The position numbers were made by a program, and so were the translations under genes. Positions 23,310 through 30,026 of a stretch of DNA of 30,026 nucleotides are shown here, in pieces. The DNA comes from DATJFH01 sp035495815 (GTDB lineage Bacteria > Acidobacteriota > Terriglobia > Bryobacterales > Bryobacteraceae): contig DATJFH010000294.1 in NCBI GenBank assembly GCA_035495815.1, positions 1 through 30,026 of the forward strand, given 5' to 3'. A model generated the notes under the pieces. That model did not search any database. It saw only the letters and a list, made by a program, of their open reading frames with translations, and was not told the origin of the DNA. How positions within the stretch are numbered: the first letter of the stretch is position 1; each line of letters opens with the position of its first letter.

Positions 23310-26279
23310 ATGTTTCAAGTGAATACCCGTGTTCTTCTGCTTCTGGCATTCGTCGTCATTCCCGCCTCGGCACAGCTGGATCGGGCCACGTTGGCCGGCA
23401 GTATCAGCGACATCAGCGGCGCCGTTGTGGCAGGCGCTACCGTGGATCTCCTGTCGCAGGAAACCGGGCTGCGACGTGAACTGCAGACGGGACCGAATGG
23501 CGCCTACACCTTCTCCCTCGTGCCCATCGGCATCTACACGGTAACCGCGAACCATCCGGGCTTTCGTCCGGTTGCGATCAAAGACGTGCGTTTGGGCGTG
23601 GGCGACAACCGGACTGTGAACATCGAAATGGAAGTGAGTACCATTGAGACGAAGGTCACAGTGGAAAGTATCATCGCGCCCTTGGAAAGCAGTTCGGCCG
23701 TCGTTGGAACCGTGATCGGCTCGCGGCAAATGCGCGAGATCCCACTCAATGGACGGCATTGGGCCAGCCTGATGGCGCTAGCTCCAGGCGCGATCAACAC
23801 CGGTGAGGGTAACCAGCAGTCGATCCGATTCGTGGGGCGGGCGCGCGACGATAACAACTGGACCTTCGACGGGCTGGATGCGACTGGTGTCAAGGATCCG
23901 CGCCAGGAAGCAGCCTTGCGCCTCGTGATCAGCACGGACACGATCGCCGAATTTCGGGTCAACTCTACACTGTATTCGGCCGAATCGGGCAGCGGCGCCG
24001 GCGGGCAGGTCAACATTGTGTCGAAATCCGGCTCGAATGAGTTTCATGGCAGCATTTTTGAGTTTCTGCGCAATGACAAAATGGACGCGCGAAATCCGTT
24101 TGACATTTCGAAGCAGCCATTCCGCCTGAATCAGTTTGGCGGCAGCATTGGCGGTCCTATCGTTCGCAATCGTACTTTTTTCTTCGCGAACTACGAGGGG
24201 TTGCAGCAGCGCGTTTCTCAAACGCTCACCAATGACGTGCCCAGCGCGGCTTTCCGCGCGCGCGCCTCGTCCCCGGCGGTGCGGCAGCTGATGGACAGTT
24301 TTCCCGTAGGTACCGAGCGCACTTCGAACGCCGAAGTGGACAGGGCACAAGCCAATCGCGGCCAGTCCTGGCAGGAGAATTCGGGCTCGTTCCGGGTTGA
24401 CCACCGCTTTACGGACAACAACACGTTTTTTGCTCGGTATAACACAGATGACGGAATCACCCTCTCTCCACGGAGCGTTATTGAACTCGACCGGACCAAC
24501 GATAATTTCCGGCCCTCCAACATCGTGATGCAGTTTCAGCGCGTCTTCTCGCCGACTATTGTTAATGAATGGAAAGCGGGCGTGAACCGCTCCACGCTGC
24601 ATCGCTTCACGTATGGGCCGCTTCCGGCGAGCGTCGCCGTTTCGGGCTTCACCACGCTGAACCAGTCGAACGCTCTGGTCGAGAACGGCACCTCCTATTC
24701 CGTGATCGATAACTTGGTCATGAACCGTGGCCGCCATACACTTAAGATCGGCGGCGAGGTCCGGCGAGCTCACGTCAACGTAGCGGACCCTGCGCTCGAT
24801 TCCGTGTCCGTGACGTATCCGAACCGCCAGGCCATGCTTGACAATAAAGTGGACTCGGTCGCTATTACCGGAGGCAGCGACGTTCTCGGTACGCGCAAAA
24901 GCTATTACTACGCCTATGCGCAGGATGACTTCAAGGTGCGGTCCAACCTCACCGTGAACCTCGGGCTACGTTACGAGTACTACGGCGTAAACAAGGAGGT
25001 AAACGATCGCTACAGGGTTTTCGATTTGAACGCATGCCGCGGCTTTTGCCCCCAGGGTGCCGCCTGGTATTTCCCGGATCGTAACAATTTCGACCCGCGC
25101 GTCGGCCTTGCCTGGTCGCCGAAAGCGCTGAAAGGCAAGACGGTCATCCGTAGCGGGGTGGGTATCTATCATGGTCCCGGCCAAATTGACGACGTGAACA
25201 CGGCCCTCGACAACACGGCGGACCGCTTCTCTCTCACAGCTAACGAAGCTCCCGGTCTCTCTTTTCCCGTGGCGCCGTTCCTGGCCCAGGCCCGTCAGGA
25301 AGGCGTGACGCCGCGCTCATTGCAGCGCGACCGGCGCGACCTGTACAGCATTCAGTGGGGCTTATCGATCCAGCAGGAATTGCCGGCCGGCTTCATCACA
25401 CAGATCGGCTACCTGGGTAGCTCCGGCGTCAAGCTTTTCGCGCGGCAATACATCAATAACCTTGACCCGGTGACCAAAGTGCGACCCCTTCCCACATTCG
25501 GCCGCATGGACGAAAAGCGGCAGGACGGCAAGAGCAGCTTTAACGCTTTGCAGATCTCGCTGCACCGGCGCGTGGCACGCGGCCTCAACTGGGGGACCGA
25601 ATATATGTGGTCGCACACCATCAATGACGGCAACCTCGGCGGCGGCGAAGGGGCGCAGCCGCAGATAGCGCTTTGCCGAGCCTGCGATCGAGGCAGCAGC
25701 GCCCAGGATATTCGACATACGCTAACGAGCAACTGGATCTACCAGCTCCCCTTCGGACCCGGACAGCATATGTTGGCCTCCGGGCCGGCCTCGAAAGTTT
25801 TGGGTGGCTGGGAAATCAGTGGCATCTGGACGGCGCGGACAGGGCGGATGCTGACCGTGGGGATTTCACGCGCAACCGCCGACGTCCCCGACGGCAACAC
25901 CTCCGGGCAGCGTCCCAACATCGTGCCCGGTGTTTCCATTTATCCGGCGGGTGGACCTACATTCTCGCAATGGTTGAACCCCGCCGCGTTCGCGATTCCG
26001 GCCCGTGGTACCTGGGGCAACGCCGGCCGTTCCATCGCCACCGGCCCCGGGCTGGTCCAGGTGGACTTCGCTCTCCAGAAGAACACTCGCATAGCCGAGG
26101 GGAAAGCAATAGTTCTCCGCATCGAGTCATTCAACCTGTTCAACCGCATCCAGGCGGGTAACCCCGGCGTCACGTTCACCTCTCCCGCAAGCTTTGGCCT
26201 GATCAGCAGCGGGCTGAACCGCACTATTGGCGCCGGCACGTCACGGCAAAACCAACTCGCCTTGCGATTGAACTTCTGA
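23310..26279 (+). CDS. TonB-dependent receptor, Oar-like, linked to phytase
   Basis: This outer-membrane TonB-dependent receptor has 989 residues. A signal peptide (NTRVLLLLAFVVIPASA) precedes the carboxypeptidase-regulatory-like domain (ATLAGSISDISGAVVAGATV to about residue 95). The plug follows (REIPLNGRHWASLMALAPG, NNWTFDGLDATG, GSGAGGQVNIVSKSGSNEF), then the barrel (GLRYEYYG, FDPRVGLAWSPKALKGKTVI, GWEISGIWTARTG) ending in LALRLNF. The ATG at 23310 is preferred because AGAGG lies just upstream and the signal peptide then sits at the N-terminus. The phytase gene follows after 10 bp in the same transcript. The likely ligand is therefore a phytate-derived or metal-phytate compound, inferred from neighbourhood only. 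It is not a close copy of the receptor at 4561-7761. Confidence 0.94.
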   Translation: MFQVNTRVLLLLAFVVIPASAQLDRATLAGSISDISGAVVAGATVDLLSQETGLRRELQTGPNGAYTFSLVPIGIYTVTANHPGFRPVAIKDVRLGVGDNRTVNIEMEVSTIETKVTVESIIAPLESSSAVVGTVIGSRQMREIPLNGRHWASLMALAPGAINTGEGNQQSIRFVGRARDDNNWTFDGLDATGVKDPRQEAALRLVISTDTIAEFRVNSTLYSAESGSGAGGQVNIVSKSGSNEFHGSIFEFLRNDKMDARNPFDISKQPFRLNQFGGSIGGPIVRNRTFFFANYEGLQQRVSQTLTNDVPSAAFRARASSPAVRQLMDSFPVGTERTSNAEVDRAQANRGQSWQENSGSFRVDHRFTDNNTFFARYNTDDGITLSPRSVIELDRTNDNFRPSNIVMQFQRVFSPTIVNEWKAGVNRSTLHRFTYGPLPASVAVSGFTTLNQSNALVENGTSYSVIDNLVMNRGRHTLKIGGEVRRAHVNVADPALDSVSVTYPNRQAMLDNKVDSVAITGGSDVLGTRKSYYYAYAQDDFKVRSNLTVNLGLRYEYYGVNKEVNDRYRVFDLNACRGFCPQGAAWYFPDRNNFDPRVGLAWSPKALKGKTVIRSGVGIYHGPGQIDDVNTALDNTADRFSLTANEAPGLSFPVAPFLAQARQEGVTPRSLQRDRRDLYSIQWGLSIQQELPAGFITQIGYLGSSGVKLFARQYINNLDPVTKVRPLPTFGRMDEKRQDGKSSFNALQISLHRRVARGLNWGTEYMWSHTINDGNLGGGEGAQPQIALCRACDRGSSAQDIRHTLTSNWIYQLPFGPGQHMLASGPASKVLGGWEISGIWTARTGRMLTVGISRATADVPDGNTSGQRPNIVPGVSIYPAGGPTFSQWLNPAAFAIPARGTWGNAGRSIATGPGLVQVDFALQKNTRIAEGKAIVLRIESFNLFNRIQAGNPGVTFTSPASFGLISSGLNRTIGAGTSRQNQLALRLNF

Positions 26280-26289
26280 TCGGGCTTCA

Positions 26290-27396
26290 GTGCCGCGACA
26301 CCGACTGGTTTTCGCTGCTCTCTTGGTTCTGGGTTGTCCGGCCGGCTGCAGTCAGGCGCCTGCCGGGCTTGGCCAAGTTCCAGTGGTTGTCCATACCGAA
26401 CGCGTTTCGGACGATCCGGACGACCCGGCAATCTGGGTTCATCCAACCGACACCGCCCGCAGCCTGATCCTCGGGACGAACAAAGTGAAAGCCCCTAAAG
26501 GCGCGCTGGTAGCATTCGGGCTGGATGGAAAGACTCGGCAAACAGTGGCAGGGTTGGACCGCCCGAACAATGTTGACATCGAATATGGGCTGAGAGCAGG
26601 CGGCCGGGACATCGACGTCGCCGTTGCCACTGAACGGCTGAAGAGCCAGTTGCGCATTTTCAAGATCGCGCCCGACGGCAGCGGCATCACCGAAACCACT
26701 TCTTCCGGAAACACGCGCGTGTTCGCGGGCCGCGAAGGAGAGCAGGCGGCGCCGATGGGTATTTCGCTCTACCGGCGTGCACGGGATGGAGTCATTTTCG
26801 CCATTGTCGCTCCTAAGAGCGGCCCGCGCGAGGGTTACCTGGGCCAGTACAGGTTGGAAGAAGATGAACAGGGGGGCATAAAAGCCACATTCGTGCGCTA
26901 CTTCGGCAGGTTCAGCGGAGTGGGTGAAATCGAAGCTGTGGCGGTGGATGACGCCCTCGGGTACGTCTACTATGCAGACGAGGGCGACGGCATCCACAAA
27001 TATCACGCCGACCCCGAGCATGCTGACGCCGGCCGCGAACTGGCGCATTTCGGCCGGACCGGATTCCGCGCGGATCGTGAAGGAATCGCAATTTACGAGC
27101 GCAATGACGGAACCGGCTATATCGTTTGTACGGATCAGCTCAGCGGAAATAGCGAGTACCACGTTTTCCGGCGTGAGGGCGAGCCGGGCCAGCCGCACGA
27201 TCACAACACGCGTTTGAAAGTGGTACGCGGGGGCGCGGATTCTACGGACGGAATCGAAATCTCGTCGAGGCCGCTGGGACCGATGTTTCCCGCGGGTCTC
27301 ATGGTAACGATGAACAGTAGCGGCCGGAACTTCCTCTTTTACCGATGGGAAGATATCGCCGTGGCCGGGTCGGCGAAGCTGGCAATAGGAAGGTAG
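26290..27396 (+). CDS. Beta-propeller phytase (3-phytase-like), probable lipoprotein
   Basis: This is a six-bladed beta-propeller phytase, which removes phosphate from myo-inositol hexakisphosphate in a Ca2+-dependent way. Family blocks are in order: DDPAIWVHP (44-52), LGTNK (61-65) with GLDGK, RPNNVDIEYG (91-100), EAVAVDDALGYVYYADEGDG (215-234), DREGIAIYE (262-270) and DSTDGIEI (317-324). The 368 residues are typical. The N-terminus has a hydrophobic stretch ending VLGC, a near-lipobox with Cys16, so it may be a lipoprotein at the cell surface or in the periplasm. The GTG at 26290 lacks a clear ribosome-binding site and probably relies on coupling to the receptor stop 10 bp upstream. Co-transcription with a TonB-dependent receptor suggests a phosphate-scavenging module: hydrolysis outside or below the outer membrane with uptake of products. 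Confidence 0.94.
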   Translation: MPRHRLVFAALLVLGCPAGCSQAPAGLGQVPVVVHTERVSDDPDDPAIWVHPTDTARSLILGTNKVKAPKGALVAFGLDGKTRQTVAGLDRPNNVDIEYGLRAGGRDIDVAVATERLKSQLRIFKIAPDGSGITETTSSGNTRVFAGREGEQAAPMGISLYRRARDGVIFAIVAPKSGPREGYLGQYRLEEDEQGGIKATFVRYFGRFSGVGEIEAVAVDDALGYVYYADEGDGIHKYHADPEHADAGRELAHFGRTGFRADREGIAIYERNDGTGYIVCTDQLSGNSEYHVFRREGEPGQPHDHNTRLKVVRGGADSTDGIEISSRPLGPMFPAGLMVTMNSSGRNFLFYRWEDIAVAGSAKLAIGR

Positions 27397-27436
27397 CTGC
27401 GCGGACGCAGGCGTGGTCTGCTCTAGTCGTTTTCTC

Positions 27437-27459
27437 TGGCGCAATTGTAAACTGCGCCA
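27437..27459. promoter_or_regulatory. Inverted repeat TGGCGCA-N9-TGCGCCA upstream of the Asp-box gene
   Basis: Seven-base perfect arms are separated by nine bases (ATTGTAAAC) in the 116-bp gap between the phytase and the Asp-box protein gene, 54 bp before the latter's start. It lacks a T run, so an operator is more likely than a terminator. No cognate regulator is recognisable. Confidence 0.4.
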
Positions 27460-27512
27460 CGAGTAGTGGTCCGATTCGCCTCGGTTTTACGCGAGTGGAA
27501 GTAGGGGGAATT

Positions 27513-28391
27513 GTGCGCGTTCTAACTCTGTTCTTACTCCTTGGCGCGGGTTTGCTAGAGGCAGCTACGTTCGTTGTCAAGGGCCCCAATGCCGGGCGGA
27601 ACTGGACGGACATCGATCCTAGCGGGCCGGATCGTTTTCTTTGGTGGCTTCAGATTGACTCTCACGATTCAACTCTCTACGCCATTACTCAGCGCGATCT
27701 CGGGGATGAATGGCATCTGCTGGTCTCCGAGGATGGAGGACAGACGTGGCAGATCCGGCAAAGCTTCCCAAGAGAGGTGTACAGGATCTCAGCCGTTGCG
27801 GCGCCTGGCGCACCCGACACACTCTATCTCGCGTATGAGGTCTATGGGTATCCACGAACAACGGTTATGATCGCCCAGGTCACCAACCATGGAGCAAGCA
27901 TGGAGATCTATCGTGCCGAGGGGTTGGTCGTAATCAAGGGCGGGAACTCGTACGGTGTGTTGGCCACTGTCAGTGCGGACCCTCGTGCGCCAGCAAAGCT
28001 CTATGCCCTCGTCACCAAAGACCCTGGCAATGATGAGATCTTCGCGCTATTCCATGCTCTTTGGGTGAGTCTGGATGGCGGGCGGAACTGGGAGAGGCTT
28101 GATCCTCCTCTGGACTCCGGCTGTACATATCCGGAAGTGCAGATCGATTCCTCCGATTCGTCGCTTTATCTGGTGTGCGGCAACGAGCTACTCAAGAGCA
28201 CGGATGGAGGCGCGTCTTGGACTCCTAAACCGTTCCCCGGAGGCGAGCGACTCTGGGATCTCCAGACTGGGCCCGGCAATCCGGTCTTCCTTTACGGCAG
28301 CCGGTCAAGTAGCAGGCGCAGCACGACACGACTGTTTCTTCCCTTGGGGGTGCGGAGCGATCCGCGCCCCCGTTTCTTTGGCCTGGAATAA
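27513..28391 (+). CDS. Secreted Asp-box (BNR/sialidase-like repeat) protein
   Basis: This exported beta-propeller-like protein has 292 residues. A signal peptide (VRVLTLFLLLGAGLLEA) is followed by three Asp-box motifs: SEDGGQTW (72-79), SLDGGRNW (186-193) and STDGGASW (229-236). Such repeats occur in sialidases, Ycf48-like and VPS10-like proteins. With only three repeats it is not a full propeller, and no sialidase catalytic residues (FRIP, Tyr/Glu pair) are seen. The start is the GTG at 27513, with AGGGGGA five bases upstream; earlier frames lie in the phytase gene. The last 30 residues (SSSRRSTTRLFLP onwards) are basic and low in family character, and they run through a terminator hairpin, so the 3' end is probably truncated or frameshifted. 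The function is unknown. Confidence 0.82.
   Translation: MRVLTLFLLLGAGLLEAATFVVKGPNAGRNWTDIDPSGPDRFLWWLQIDSHDSTLYAITQRDLGDEWHLLVSEDGGQTWQIRQSFPREVYRISAVAAPGAPDTLYLAYEVYGYPRTTVMIAQVTNHGASMEIYRAEGLVVIKGGNSYGVLATVSADPRAPAKLYALVTKDPGNDEIFALFHALWVSLDGGRNWERLDPPLDSGCTYPEVQIDSSDSSLYLVCGNELLKSTDGGASWTPKPFPGGERLWDLQTGPGNPVFLYGSRSSSRRSTTRLFLPLGVRSDPRPRFFGLE
28346..28378 (+). terminator. Strong hairpin inside the last codons of the Asp-box gene
   Basis: GGGGGTGCGGA (28346-28356) pairs with TCCGCGCCCCC (28361-28371) with one G-U wobble, around a GCGA loop of the stable GNRA type. GTTTCTTT follows. This looks like a Rho-independent terminator, although it lies within the annotated end of the reading frame. 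It would isolate the sigma factor gene downstream. Confidence 0.65.
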
Positions 28392-28412
28392 AGCTCTCGA
28401 TCCCCTTCCTTT

Positions 28413-29053
28413 ATGAATATGGAAGCTTCACAAGCGATGACGGGATGGCCTGGAGACGCTCATCCGCCCTTCCCGAGCCAGGGTAAAGAAGCCTCGCCGC
28501 ATTTGGCTGCCCGGCGCCGGGCCTGCGGCTCCGGCGAAGAGCGTTTCGAGGCGGAGGCGCTGCCTCACCTTAACGATCTCTTCCGGACAGCGCTGCGGAT
28601 GACCGGAGATCGCGGACACGCAGAAGATGTGGTCCAGGAGGTCTATCTTCAGGCCTGGCGATCGTTCGAGCGCTTCGAATCAGGCACAAACTGCCGCGCG
28701 TGGCTTTACAAGATCCTCTTTCATTGCCGCAGTCATCAGCGCCGAAAGTGGTTCCGCTTTCCTCTGTTAACGAAGAGTTCCTGGAGGCCAGCCTGGCGCA
28801 GCCTGCTGCCGTGGCGCAAGAGATCAGGGACGGCGAAATCCTGGCGGCGCTCGACGAAATGCCATCCGAATTTCGTTCGGTCGTGCTTCTGGTTGATGTG
28901 GAGGAATTTGCCTACAAGGAAGCGGCGGAGATTCTTTCGATATCGATCGGCACGGTGATGTCGCGTCTCAGCCGGGGCCGCGGACTCCTGCGCAAACGCC
29001 TCGCCGACCTGGCACGGGCGTATGGTATCGGCAAAACGCTCCAGAAGGGTTAA
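28413..29053 (+). pseudogene. ECF-type RNA polymerase sigma factor, frameshifted between regions 2 and 4
   Basis: An extracytoplasmic-function sigma factor is split over two frames. From 28413 the first frame encodes region 2 (LFRTALRMTGDRGHAEDVVQ, then VYLQAWRSFERF and RAWLYKILFHCRSHQRRKWF). Near 28755-28775 the likeness passes to the -1 frame, which encodes a linker (NEEFLEASL) and region 4 (ILAALDEMPSEFRSVVLLVD, YKEAAEILSISIGTVMSRLSRGR). The change fits loss of one base. Both halves are otherwise well preserved, so the damage is recent or a sequencing/assembly error. I see no canonical slippery heptamer, so programmed frameshifting is unlikely but not excluded. The anti-sigma gene follows five bases after the stop, the usual ECF arrangement. 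If real, the break would silence the regulator's targets. Confidence 0.82.
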
Positions 29054-29058
29054 GGATC

Positions 29059-29472
29059 ATGACTCAGACGGGATTTGTCGAGCAGGCGTGCCGGAGGTTT
29101 CGATCGAAACTCGATTCGTACATTGACAATGAACTGCGGACGGAAAGCAATCTTGAAATGATGGAGCATTTCAGGCGTTGCGCGCCGTGCACACAGGAGG
29201 CGGAAGAGCGCCGGAATGTACGCAAACGCCTACAGAATGCGGTGCGCGGCGTGAAGGCGCCGCCCGGTTTGGAAGGGCGGGTTCGCGATCGTCTCCGGCA
29301 GACGAAACAGCCTGCGCCCAGGAAGCTCTTTCTGATGGCCATAGCGGCGGCGCTGGCCGTCTGCCTCGGAGTCTTCCGCTTCGCGGATTCCGTTGGTCCT
29401 GTTCTGCTGGCTTTCGACGATCGTCTGCATTGCGCGGTGATTCATCAGGCTGCTGCTCATGTGCACAGGTGA
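29059..29472 (+). CDS. Zinc-finger anti-sigma factor (putative), membrane-anchored
   Basis: This 137-residue partner of the preceding ECF sigma factor holds it inactive at the membrane until a signal arrives. The N-terminal zinc-binding anti-sigma domain has SKLDSYIDNELRTESNLEMM and the HxxxCxxC motif (HFRRCAPC). A linker follows, then one hydrophobic segment (KLFLMAIAAALAVCLGVF) for the inner membrane and a short outer tail. Relatives I remember end with a longer His/Cys-containing tail after a similar LHCAV stretch; this one stops soon after, so it may be shortened. An AGG site five bases before the ATG and the 5-bp gap to the sigma gene support co-transcription. Confidence 0.85.
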   Translation: MTQTGFVEQACRRFRSKLDSYIDNELRTESNLEMMEHFRRCAPCTQEAEERRNVRKRLQNAVRGVKAPPGLEGRVRDRLRQTKQPAPRKLFLMAIAAALAVCLGVFRFADSVGPVLLAFDDRLHCAVIHQAAAHVHR

Positions 29473-29850
29473 AGTCAACCAGTCGGCTCGGGATCCTTTT
29501 CAATTAGCGGGATTCGAGACGAGCGGGTTCTTCGTCTAACGCGGTTTCCGACTTGCCTGCGCAAGCGAGCGCAACCGCACTGGCCCAGTTCTCACTGGCC
29601 GTGCAGAAATTCCTTACCCAGATCGCAGTCGGCTGATAAACCTCTCCTGGCTGGGCATTCACCAGCGGAAACCCGAATCACACACAAGGAGAAATCAAGA
29701 TGAAAGCCAGGATACTTGGCGCCGGCGAGTTGCATTAACAGGATCTGCGCATTAATTAAGCCGGTCGGCGGGCCTCTGGCATCTGTACTTTGACCTGCCA
29801 GTTGCCACCCAGGCGCGATGCGGGCGGGACACAAACGAAGGAGTTCGTCT
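29473..29850 (+). other. 378-bp region without a supported gene
   Basis: The stretch between the anti-sigma gene and the HAF-repeat gene holds no family-like reading frame on either strand. It contains a good ribosome-binding site followed by a 12-codon frame (29700-29738) and a small TTAATTAA palindrome. Parts may be remnants of a longer anti-sigma tail or of a deleted gene. No strong promoter hexamers were seen. Confidence 0.5.
29700..29738 (+). CDS. 12-codon mini-ORF with consensus ribosome-binding site (tentative)
   Basis: AAGGAG (29686-29691) lies eight bases before an ATG that opens a 12-residue frame, MKARILGAGELH, closed by TAA. The spacing and site are as good as those of any real gene in the window. 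It could be a leader peptide for the HAF-repeat gene 112 bp downstream, or the start of a gene whose body was lost. The coding status is uncertain. Confidence 0.3.
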   Translation: MKARILGAGELH

Positions 29851-30026
29851 ATGGCAAAGACCAAACTGTACGATGTGATCACGGTCTCCATTGCTTTCAT
29901 AGCCTGCCCGGTTTGGGCGCAGGGAACGTTCACCCCATTAGGGACCAGGGATACCTATGTTAGTGGCATGTCGGCCGACGGCTCCGTTGTGGTCGGTGTG
30001 TGGGGAAACGAAGGTCCCGCCTGGCG
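29851..30026 (+). CDS. Secreted HAF-repeat protein, N-terminal part, cut by window edge
   Basis: The first 58 codons of an exported protein are present. A signal peptide (KTKLYDVITVSIAFIACPVWAQ) precedes FTPLG and YVSGMSADGSVVVGVWGNEG, which matches the HAF repeat found in secreted, often multi-repeat proteins of unknown function. AAGGAG (29838-29843) lies seven bases before the ATG. The rest lies beyond the right edge. The sigma/anti-sigma pair upstream might control it, but the frameshift in the sigma gene and the 378-bp gap make that uncertain. Confidence 0.82.
   Translation, partial: MAKTKLYDVITVSIAFIACPVWAQGTFTPLGTRDTYVSGMSADGSVVVGVWGNEGPAW

Noticed and set aside
27513..28391. Asp-box protein as a sialidase
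   Set aside because: Only three Asp-boxes are present and no catalytic residues or FRIP motif were found.
28740..28780. Programmed -1 frameshifting in the sigma factor gene
   Set aside because: No canonical slippery heptamer or clear downstream structure is visible; a mutation or base-calling error is simpler.
1..30026. tRNA, rRNA, CRISPR arrays, insertion sequences, prophage
   Set aside because: None was recognised by eye on either strand. I cannot run covariance or repeat-finding programs, so small structured RNAs could have been missed.

Overview
The window looks like chromosomal DNA from a GC-rich member of the Acidobacteriota, probably a Solibacter/Bryobacterales-type organism. This is inferred from family content: a large 'VWFA-related Acidobacterial' secreted protein, two Oar-like TonB-dependent receptors with an N-terminal carboxypeptidase-regulatory-like domain, an 800-residue ADOP-type FtsX/MacB permease, and the GC-rich third codon positions. 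No rRNA, tRNA, CRISPR array, transposase or phage gene was seen.

Layout. 1-3652 (minus): 5' end of an RND efflux pump gene, a Tat-exported sugar isomerase-like protein, and a VWFA protein with a hairpin terminator behind it. 3744-4553 (plus): a lone ABC-2 polysaccharide-type permease. 4561-9094 (minus): a TonB-dependent receptor, an unrecognised 226-residue protein and a lipoate-protein ligase-like protein, closely spaced. 9121-18571 (plus): a nine-gene, tightly overlapping operon, divergent from the ligase across only 26 bp. 18577-20360 (minus): an ABC-2 exporter pair converging on that operon. 20555-22960 (plus): ADOP permease. 23262-27396 (plus): a strong sigma-70-like promoter, a TonB-dependent receptor and a beta-propeller phytase, a phytate/phosphate scavenging module. 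27513-30026 (plus): an Asp-box (BNR) protein ending in a hairpin, a frameshifted ECF sigma factor, its zinc-finger anti-sigma factor, and the start of a secreted HAF-repeat protein.

The most interesting part is 7816-20360. In one operon it combines a cysteine desulfurase, an orphan GcvH-like lipoyl carrier, a CobW GTPase, a 110-residue four-cysteine protein resembling the N-terminus of HdrA, a two-cluster ferredoxin protein, a radical SAM enzyme, a DUF116-polyprenyl synthase fusion, a small prenyltransferase/cyclase-repeat protein and a class II (DxDD) squalene-hopene-cyclase-like enzyme. A lipoate ligase diverges from it and an ABC exporter converges on it. I read this as a candidate isoprenoid pathway coupled to a dedicated lipoyl-carrier and Fe-S/sulfur machinery. 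The families are well supported; the shared pathway and its product are inference.
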